Positions 7,881 through 13,172 of a DNA stretch of 16,478 bases are shown piece by piece; positions within the stretch are counted from its first letter, which is position 1, and each line of letters begins with the position of its first letter. Source of the DNA: Acidimicrobiia bacterium (GTDB lineage Bacteria > Actinomycetota > Acidimicrobiia > IMCC26256 > BP-133). The notes under the pieces were generated by a model. That model did not search any database, was not told the DNA's origin, and saw only the letters and a program-made list of their open reading frames with translations. The stretch covers positions 1-16,478 of the forward strand of contig JAICGL010000019.1 of assembly GCA_025923175.1 (NCBI GenBank), in the 5' to 3' direction. The translations under genes and the position numbers were made by a program.

Positions 7881-8455
7881 CACCCGACCTTCGCCGCAGT
7901 GAAGACGATCTGCCCACCATTGACGAAGCGGCTGCCATCCAGCCCGAGCTGAGGGTGCGGAAGGCAGCCCGCGCCCGTCTGGAGCCCGAACTGGATCGTC
8001 AGCGTCTCGCCCGACTGGGGCGAGGACCGCAGCGGGACGTTGACCGAGCCGCTGTCGCCCATCATGGGTCCGAAGTCGGACCTGGCTCCGAGGGCACCGC
8101 TCTTATCGCCGGAGACGGCGACGTGAATGATGATCTCGTTGTCCGACAGGAACGCCTCGGCGTAGTCGACCGTAACCGACGACACCGCGTCGGTGACCGG
8201 GTGCAGCGCCAGGAGCGTCGCCCTGGGGCCGTCGCCAACGCAGTTGACGGCGGCGGCCTGGCGGGTGTTGCGCTGCAGGATGGTCACCTTCCCGGTGGCC
8301 GGGTCGGCCTCGGCGGTGATCACGCTCGGGTCCCCATTCTTCGGGCCCTCCTTGTACTGACCCGGCCCGTAGGACGAGGCCGCGCCAGCCGGCGCCGCGC
8401 CCACGGCCACGACCGCGAAGGTCGCCGCCGCCAGCACGGCCAGCTTGACTTTCAT
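7880..8455 (-). CDS. Small secreted protein of unknown family
   Basis: I do not recognise the family. The 191-residue product has a clear Sec signal peptide (MKVK, hydrophobic stretch, cleavage near Ala25/26). The mature part of about 165 residues is rich in beta-forming stretches (for example around 56-61, 80-100, 107-115 and 150-158). It has only two cysteines, Cys72 and Cys164, which could pair as a disulfide outside the cytoplasm. No membrane anchor, lipobox or enzyme motif is seen. The ATG at 8455 is fixed by a strong Shine-Dalgarno, AAGGGGAGG, 5 nt upstream. The gene lies 55 bp after the amidohydrolase gene and overlaps the cupredoxin start, so it is probably made and exported together with them. 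Confidence 0.8.
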   Translation of the reverse strand: MKVKLAVLAAATFAVVAVGAAPAGAASSYGPGQYKEGPKNGDPSVITAEADPATGKVTILQRNTRQAAAVNCVGDGPRATLLALHPVTDAVSSVTVDYAEAFLSDNEIIIHVAVSGDKSGALGARSDFGPMMGDSGSVNVPLRSSPQSGETLTIQFGLQTGAGCLPHPQLGLDGSRFVNGGQIVFTAAKVG

Positions 8456-8460
8456 CAATC

Positions 8461-8469
8461 CCTCCCCTT
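8461..8469 (-). promoter_or_regulatory. Strong ribosome binding site of the secreted protein gene
   Basis: AAGGGGAGG on the minus strand, 5 nt before the ATG at 8455. The identical 9-mer precedes the amidohydrolase gene. It decides the start against a much longer upstream frame, which is only a shadow of the amidohydrolase gene. Confidence 0.75.
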
Positions 8470-8510
8470 GTCTTCGAGTGCGATGTGGTGATGGAAAAGG
8501 GGTGACCCCG

Positions 8511-10337
8511 TCAGCTCGGGAACCGGACGAACTTGTTCGGCTCGAGCGTGTTCTCTTCCTTGCGGAACCGGAGGAACTCCGACCTGGTCCGCGGACCGTT
8601 GATGTGGTTGCTCGCGGACGGAGCCGTCTCCTTCGGCGTCCCCGGGTTGAGGATGTAGGCGTCACGGATCTTCTGGACCTCGTCGCACGACATCGCGTTG
8701 CGCACGGCGTCGGGGTCGAGGCCGTAGTGCTCCGCAGCGTTGCGGCCCAGGATGCCGTTCCGGATCGTCCGCTCGGGGTGCGCCTTGCCGTCGGTCGGCC
8801 AGCCGGCGACTGCTGCGTGCGGCAGCATGTAGCTCGACCCGTCGAGCGCGTTCTTCGTGGGATCCCAACGGTCACCGTCGAGGCCGTACGGCAGGTTGTA
8901 GAACTCCTTGGCCTCGTCGGAGAACTGCAGCGCCCGGAGCAGAACGATCTGGGGCTGCGGGTTCCCGTACCAGATGCAGTCGGAGCCCCACACGATGCGG
9001 CGCGGGCCGACGTAGGTGATGAGCTTGCCGAGCAGGTGTGTGGCACGGTCGGCGTCGCTCATGTTCGCCCACCACGTCGTGCCGATCTCGGCGTACATGT
9101 TGGGCGAGTTGCCGTGCTCCAGGCCTTTGGGGATGAAGCGGGTCGCGTCGATCCCGTTCTCCCGGAGGCTCTTGACGAAGCAGTCGACCCCGCGGTTCGA
9201 CGAGTTGACGTTCTCGTCGCCCGCGTACGCCTTCATGTGCTCGCCGTCGTAGCCCGAGTGGTAGGTGAAGAACGTGATGTCCGGGAACTGGGAACCGATG
9301 ATGCCCATGTCCCGCGGCGAGAACTTCGCCGAGTCGAACGTGCCGTTGAACGCCAGGCCCTTGTGGGTGCAGATGACCGCCGGCCGGTTCAGCTTCTGCT
9401 GGATACGCCGGATGTGCTCGACGATGGCCAGGCCGTTCTCGTCGTCGAACCACCAGCCGTTGTGGCTCGGACCTTCACCGCCGATGGCGCCGAGGCCGGG
9501 GTCGCCCCAGCCGCAGTAGAGCTTCCAGCCCCGCACGTCCAGCGGGCCGGCGATGCTTTCCATCCAGTCGAAGTCTTCCTGCTGGTACGCCGGCACCTTG
9601 CCGTGACCCTGGAAGCCCCGGTTCGGCTGCGAGAACGCGTGCACGAAGCAGCGCTCCGACTGGGTCATGCCGTTGATCATGTCCCGGGTCTCGGCGGCCC
9701 ACTTCATGGGCGTGATGTTGACCTCGTCGGGCAGCTTCGGCAGGGCGGTGAGCAGGTTCACCGTCTCCGAGCTGTCGAGGAAGATCTCCTTGAAGTAGTG
9801 GTACCGGCCCAGGTTCTCGACGGGGTCGATCTCGCCGCCGCCCGTCCCGCGGACGCCGCCCTCGTTGTAGCCCGGGTAGTCACCCATGCCCTGCGAGGTC
9901 CACAGCAGCAGGAACTGCATGAAGCCCGGCTCCTGCGTCCGCCACTTGGCGTTGATGTCGGAGTCGAGCGCGTGGCCCTGGGTGTCGAGGATGAACTCGC
10001 CCGGCATGTTGGCCAGCTGGGCCCCCGGGTTCTCCAGGTCACAGGCCTTCGTCGTCTTGGTGTTCTGGGCGAAGGCGTAGTTCCCCCACTTGCCTCCGGT
10101 GACCTGGTCGACGGCCCAGACACCAATGCCGTAGGCAGCAGCCGTGCGGACGAATTGCCGACGGCTCATCCCGAACTTGCGGCGGACCTCCTCGATCTTC
10201 TCGTTCTGGAGGGCCATGATCTTCCGCTGCTCGGGAGTCGGGTCCGGGGGCATGAACTCACCGTTCGACGCCGGCATGATGTCGATCGGGGGTGTTTCGG
10301 ACGGATCCGGGTAGTACTTCTTGTACTTCTCTGCCAT
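8511..10337 (-). CDS. Tat-exported amidohydrolase-2 (TIM-barrel) family protein
   Basis: Metal-dependent hydrolase or decarboxylase of the amidohydrolase-2 (ACMSD-like) family, 608 residues. A long charged N-terminus leads to a twin-arginine signal (SRRQF at 58-62, then a hydrophobic stretch to about residue 80), so it should be exported folded. Barrel motifs are the strand-1 segment LDTQGH (117-122), Lys272 in GWKLYCGWG, His325 in CTHKG, His360 in YHSGYDGEH and the metal-type Asp453 in WGSDCIWYG. The usual strand-1 motif is DxHxH. Here it is D118-x-Q120-x-H122, so one expected metal-binding His is Gln. The closing NAAEHYGLD is typical of the family. The ATG at 10337 is fixed by AAGGGGAGG 4 nt upstream; an in-frame ATG at 10364 is less likely. 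This is the first gene of the export operon. Substrate unknown. Confidence 0.88.
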   Translation of the reverse strand: MAEKYKKYYPDPSETPPIDIMPASNGEFMPPDPTPEQRKIMALQNEKIEEVRRKFGMSRRQFVRTAAAYGIGVWAVDQVTGGKWGNYAFAQNTKTTKACDLENPGAQLANMPGEFILDTQGHALDSDINAKWRTQEPGFMQFLLLWTSQGMGDYPGYNEGGVRGTGGGEIDPVENLGRYHYFKEIFLDSSETVNLLTALPKLPDEVNITPMKWAAETRDMINGMTQSERCFVHAFSQPNRGFQGHGKVPAYQQEDFDWMESIAGPLDVRGWKLYCGWGDPGLGAIGGEGPSHNGWWFDDENGLAIVEHIRRIQQKLNRPAVICTHKGLAFNGTFDSAKFSPRDMGIIGSQFPDITFFTYHSGYDGEHMKAYAGDENVNSSNRGVDCFVKSLRENGIDATRFIPKGLEHGNSPNMYAEIGTTWWANMSDADRATHLLGKLITYVGPRRIVWGSDCIWYGNPQPQIVLLRALQFSDEAKEFYNLPYGLDGDRWDPTKNALDGSSYMLPHAAVAGWPTDGKAHPERTIRNGILGRNAAEHYGLDPDAVRNAMSCDEVQKIRDAYILNPGTPKETAPSASNHINGPRTRSEFLRFRKEENTLEPNKFVRFPS

Positions 10338-10341
10338 TCGG

Positions 10342-10350
10342 CCTCCCCTT
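10342..10350 (-). promoter_or_regulatory. Strong ribosome binding site of the amidohydrolase gene
   Basis: AAGGGGAGG on the minus strand, 4 nt before the ATG at 10337. It favours this start over the in-frame ATG at 10364. Confidence 0.75.
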
Positions 10351-10412
10351 GCGGCTACAAACATCTGAGCGGGCTAAGCGCCCAAAAACGGACGCAGTGG
10401 CAAAAGCCCCGC

Positions 10413-10456
10413 GAAATGATCCTTGTGCGATCGTTACCGCTGATCAAGGACATTTC
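10413..10456. promoter_or_regulatory. Inverted-repeat operator between the IclR and amidohydrolase genes
   Basis: The left arm GAAATGATCCTTG (10413-10425) and right arm CAAGGACATTTC (10445-10456) are reverse complements except for one missing base, with 19 nt between them. The arms are AT-rich in a GC-rich neighbourhood. The repeat overlaps candidate promoters in both directions, as expected for a divergent site bound by the adjacent IclR-family protein. Binding is inferred from position and symmetry. Confidence 0.7.
10419..10447 (-). promoter_or_regulatory. Candidate promoter of the amidohydrolase operon
   Basis: On the minus strand TTGATC (10442-10447) and AAGGAT (10419-10424) are spaced by 17 bp. 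The first matches four of six -35 positions and the second three of six -10 positions. Both hexamers fall in the arms of the inverted repeat, so a bound regulator would directly meet RNA polymerase. The leader would be about 75 nt. Confidence 0.45.
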
Positions 10457-10463
10457 ATATACT
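10434..10463 (+). promoter_or_regulatory. Candidate promoter of the IclR gene
   Basis: TATACT (10458-10463) is the best -10 match in the region and lies just beside the right arm of the inverted repeat. TTACCG (10434-10439), 18 bp upstream, is a weak -35 inside the loop between the arms. This placement suggests autoregulation. The leader to the ATG is about 90 nt. Confidence 0.5.
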
Positions 10464-10545
10464 GAACGAGACGCTAGAGCCTGTCCCTGAGAACCAGGTA
10501 AGGGTCGGGCGTCGACCGAGTCAGCGCACAGCACTTCATCGCAGC

Positions 10546-10550
10546 AGGAG
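10546..10550 (+). promoter_or_regulatory. Ribosome binding site of the IclR gene
   Basis: AGGAG ends 9 nt before the first ATG (10560) and 12 nt before the second (10563), which favours the first. Confidence 0.55.
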
Positions 10551-10559
10551 ATCGGTTAG

Positions 10560-11333
10560 ATGATGTCGGGGAGGCCGACCGATCTGATCCAGAGCGTGTC
10601 TCGCGCGCTCCGGATCCTCGAAGAGGTCGGGGACAGTCCAGAAGGCCTGAACGCCAAGCAGATCGCCCACCGGTGCGACATCGCGCTCCCGACCACGTAT
10701 CACCTGGTCAGGACGCTGGCCTATGAGGGGTACCTCGTCCGCCGCAACAACGGCGTGTACGCCCTGGGCATGGAGATCGCCAGCCGGTTCCGTGATCTGG
10801 TGGCCTCGCTGAACCGGCCCCCGCAGGTCCATGAGGTGCTGCGGCAGCTGGCGGAGGTCACCGGGCACACCGCCTACTTCGCCCAGCTGGTGGACGGGCA
10901 TGTGGTGCTGACCGACCTCGTGGAGGGTCCACACTCACCCCACCTCGAGGACCTCGTCGTCGGATTCGACGAGGGCGCCCACGCCACGGCGCTCGGAAAG
11001 GCGCTGTTGTCGACCATCCCGGTCGGGCAACGAAAAGCGCTGCTCGAGGAGCAGGGTTTACGCCCGTTCACAAGCAACACCATCACCGACGAGGGTCAGC
11101 TGCACCACGAGATTGCGATCTCGGCCCGATCGGGCATCTTCACCGAGGAGCAGCAGTACCGCCCCGAGGTGTGCTGCGCCGCAATGCTCGTCGGCCCGGG
11201 CCCGGGCCGCCAGGGCGCCATCGGGATGTCGGGCGGGTCCGAGCGGTGGGCCCAGCTCAGCCGGGCGCTAGTTGTTCAGCTCGCCACCCACGCAACTGAC
11301 CTGAGCGGGGACGACGCGGCTGAGCTCGCCTGA
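10560..11333 (+). CDS. IclR-family transcriptional regulator
   Basis: DNA-binding regulator of 257 residues, the usual IclR length. The N-terminal winged helix-turn-helix spans about residues 10-70 (SVSRALRILE, then AKQIAHRCDIALPTTYHLVRTL, then the wing ending in YALG). The GAF-like effector domain fills about 80-250 and carries a CC pair in EVCCAAMLVG. Family members usually sense small organic acids or aromatic metabolites and often control a divergent catabolic operon. Here the divergent partner is the exported amidohydrolase operon, and the inverted repeat between them is the likely binding site. Whether it activates or represses cannot be read from sequence. The gene ends within a hairpin shared with the converging ccdA-like gene. 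Confidence 0.92.
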   Translation: MMSGRPTDLIQSVSRALRILEEVGDSPEGLNAKQIAHRCDIALPTTYHLVRTLAYEGYLVRRNNGVYALGMEIASRFRDLVASLNRPPQVHEVLRQLAEVTGHTAYFAQLVDGHVVLTDLVEGPHSPHLEDLVVGFDEGAHATALGKALLSTIPVGQRKALLEEQGLRPFTSNTITDEGQLHHEIAISARSGIFTEEQQYRPEVCCAAMLVGPGPGRQGAIGMSGGSERWAQLSRALVVQLATHATDLSGDDAAELA

Positions 11334-11349
11334 GCGCCGGCGGCGCTCA
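11331..11349. terminator. Hairpin formed by the two converging stop codons
   Basis: TGAGCGCC (11331-11338), loop GGC and GGCGCTCA (11342-11349) form a perfect 8-bp stem. The outer three bases of each arm are the TGA stop codons of the IclR gene and of the ccdA-like gene. No T-run follows, so termination strength is uncertain. Confidence 0.55.
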
Positions 11350-12051
11350 GAGTCCAGCAATGCTGGGGGCGAAACGCGCCAGGTAGGACGTCAGGTGGCG
11401 GTACAAGCCGGAGGCGAGGAGCACACCAAGCACGACCAGGAGGCCGCCCGCCACCCGCTCGACCCGGGGCCCGATGCGGCGTAGCCATTCGGCAAGGCGG
11501 GGCGATGAGGCCAGCCCGAGCGACGCCACGAGGAACGGAACGCCGATCCCCAGGGCATAGGCGAACAGCAGCACCGCCCCCCGCCCGGCGTTACCCGATC
11601 CGGCAGCGACGGTGAGCGCGGCGCCGAGCAGCGGCCCGACACACGGGCTCCAGGCCGCGCCGAACGCTATTCCGACGACGACCGGCCGCAGCGGCCCGGT
11701 CATGCGGCCAACCCGGCCGATGAGACGCCGCTCCCGGGTGAGAGGGCCTCGGATGACGCCGAGCAGCACGAGGCCCATGATCGCCACCACCACCCCGCCC
11801 ACCCGCTGGACCCCGTCCTGCACCTCGGTCAGAGCCGAGCCCAGCAGGCCGGCGGCGGCGCCGAAGCCGGCGAAGACCAGCGAGAACCCCAGCACGAACA
11901 GGAGCGTGGCGGGCACCGCCCGGGCAGGATCCCGGGCCTCCACCGCCTCGCCGGCGATGATCCCCAGATAGGCCGGCAGCAGCGGGACGAGGCACGGAGC
12001 GAGGAACGAGGCGATCCCCGCACCGAACAGCGTCACCGCCTGGGTGAGCAT
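11347..12051 (-). CDS. ccdA: CcdA-type cytochrome c biogenesis / thiol-disulfide transmembrane protein
   Basis: Membrane protein of 234 residues in the CcdA/DsbD transmembrane family. It carries electrons from cytoplasmic thioredoxin to extracytoplasmic thiol proteins. About six hydrophobic segments are visible. The two redox cysteines sit in the expected symmetric places, Cys20 in FLAPCLVPLLPAYLG and Cys137 in AWSPCVGPLLGA. The ATG at 12051 lies 2 bp after the stop of the thioredoxin-domain gene, so the two are certainly co-translated. A much longer upstream frame is a shadow. In DipZ-type proteins this domain is fused in front of a thioredoxin domain. Here it is a separate gene placed after it. 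The thioredoxin-like neighbour is its likely electron acceptor. Confidence 0.88.
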   Translation of the reverse strand: MLTQAVTLFGAGIASFLAPCLVPLLPAYLGIIAGEAVEARDPARAVPATLLFVLGFSLVFAGFGAAAGLLGSALTEVQDGVQRVGGVVVAIMGLVLLGVIRGPLTRERRLIGRVGRMTGPLRPVVVGIAFGAAWSPCVGPLLGAALTVAAGSGNAGRGAVLLFAYALGIGVPFLVASLGLASSPRLAEWLRRIGPRVERVAGGLLVVLGVLLASGLYRHLTSYLARFAPSIAGL

Positions 12052-12053
12052 CC

Positions 12054-13169
12054 TCAGGCTCCGAAGGTGAACGCGAACGCTTCCAGGCCCGGCGTCCTCG
12101 GCGTCAGGCGGAGCGTGTGCTGGTCGATCCGCGGCCCGAAGGCGAGACGGTAGAGGTCGGACGCCTGGACTCGCACGTAGGTCGCTCCCTGGTCGTCGAC
12201 TCTGGTGTCCCCGGTCCGGAAGCCCTCCGGGAGGGGCTTGCCGTCGAGCTCGACGGTGACGTCGACCGGGACGCCGCCCGGCGCTCCCGTCGCCATCACG
12301 AGGTTGATCTCCCGGGCCTGGTAGCGGAGGGAGAGCGAGGCGTCGGGAGAGACGGAGCGGATCCGCTGGGGTTCTCCCTGCCAGGTGCCGGTCAGCCCGG
12401 GTTGGTGGGTGCGCAACTCCCCCGGCTGGTAGGCGTGCTGCCCGGCCTCGGCCACGCTTCCCCGCTCCGTGCCGAGGTAGGTCTCCTGGGTGAGGTTCTG
12501 GAGGACTTCGTCCGGCGCCCGCTTCGGCTCTTTCGGGTCCAGCGCCCTCGGCGATGAGGTGTCCACGCCGAGGAGGGTCCGGATCACGTTCTCGGTCTCG
12601 ACGTAGTTGCCCTCGCCGGGATGGAAGTAGCGGATTCTCCCCTGGCGGTCGGTGATCCATTTAGCCGGCCAGTAGCGGTTGGAGAAGGCGTCCCAGACGA
12701 CCATGTCGTCGTCGAGGGCCACCGGCCAGGTGACCTCAAGACGGGCGGTGGCTTGCTCGACGTTGCGGCGGTCTTTTTCGAAGTCGAACTCCGGGGAGTG
12801 GACGCCGAGGAGGACGAGCCCGTCGCCGCGGTACCGCTCGTGCCAGGCGCGCAGGTAGGGCAGGGTGCGGACGCAATTCACGCAGGAGTACGTCCAGAAG
12901 TCGTAGACGACGACCTTGCCGGCCAGGTCGCCGGCCGACAGGGCGGGCGAGTTGAGCCAACCCTTGGCCCGGACCTCGGGGGCCGGCCGCCCGACGGGGA
13001 GGTTCTCGACGTCGACGGTGGCGAACGTGTCGGACGGGTCGGCCTGGGCGGCGATCCAGATGGCGCCGAGCGACAGGACGACGAGGACGAGCGCTGCCCA
13101 CAGGTAGAGGCGCCGGGGCGGCCCGGTGGCGGGAGGTGGAGCGGCCGTTTCGTCGGCCTCTGAGATCAC
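12054..13169 (-). CDS. Membrane-anchored thioredoxin-like protein with DipZ-type C-terminal domain
   Basis: Product of 371 residues. A single N-terminal membrane helix (about 21-42) anchors an extracytoplasmic TlpA-type thioredoxin domain (about 55-200) with the redox pair Cys96 and Cys99 in SCVNC. A beta-rich domain (about 225-371) follows, beginning near a QETYLGTERG segment, as in the C-terminal part of DipZ from mycobacteria. It should reduce or exchange disulfides in exported proteins, fed by the CcdA-like partner 2 bp downstream. It starts with GTG at 13169, just 3 nt after the stop of the amidase gene, so translation is coupled. The amidase and the other exported proteins here are possible clients, but that is inference. 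Confidence 0.88.
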   Translation of the reverse strand: MISEADETAAPPPATGPPRRLYLWAALVLVVLSLGAIWIAAQADPSDTFATVDVENLPVGRPAPEVRAKGWLNSPALSAGDLAGKVVVYDFWTYSCVNCVRTLPYLRAWHERYRGDGLVLLGVHSPEFDFEKDRRNVEQATARLEVTWPVALDDDMVVWDAFSNRYWPAKWITDRQGRIRYFHPGEGNYVETENVIRTLLGVDTSSPRALDPKEPKRAPDEVLQNLTQETYLGTERGSVAEAGQHAYQPGELRTHQPGLTGTWQGEPQRIRSVSPDASLSLRYQAREINLVMATGAPGGVPVDVTVELDGKPLPEGFRTGDTRVDDQGATYVRVQASDLYRLAFGPRIDQHTLRLTPRTPGLEAFAFTFGA

Positions 13170-13172
13170 ACC

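Noticed and set aside
8456..9046. Upstream extension of the secreted protein's reading frame
   Set aside because: It overlaps the amidohydrolase gene in another frame. The signal peptide and Shine-Dalgarno place the real start at 8455.
8445..10490. Open frame of 681 codons on the plus strand
   Set aside because: Antisense to the amidohydrolase and part of the intergenic region. The sequence has no recognisable domain, and it would run through the promoter region.
12052..12660. Upstream extension of the ccdA-like reading frame
   Set aside because: Shadow of the thioredoxin-domain gene. The membrane protein begins at 12051 with a normal N-terminus.
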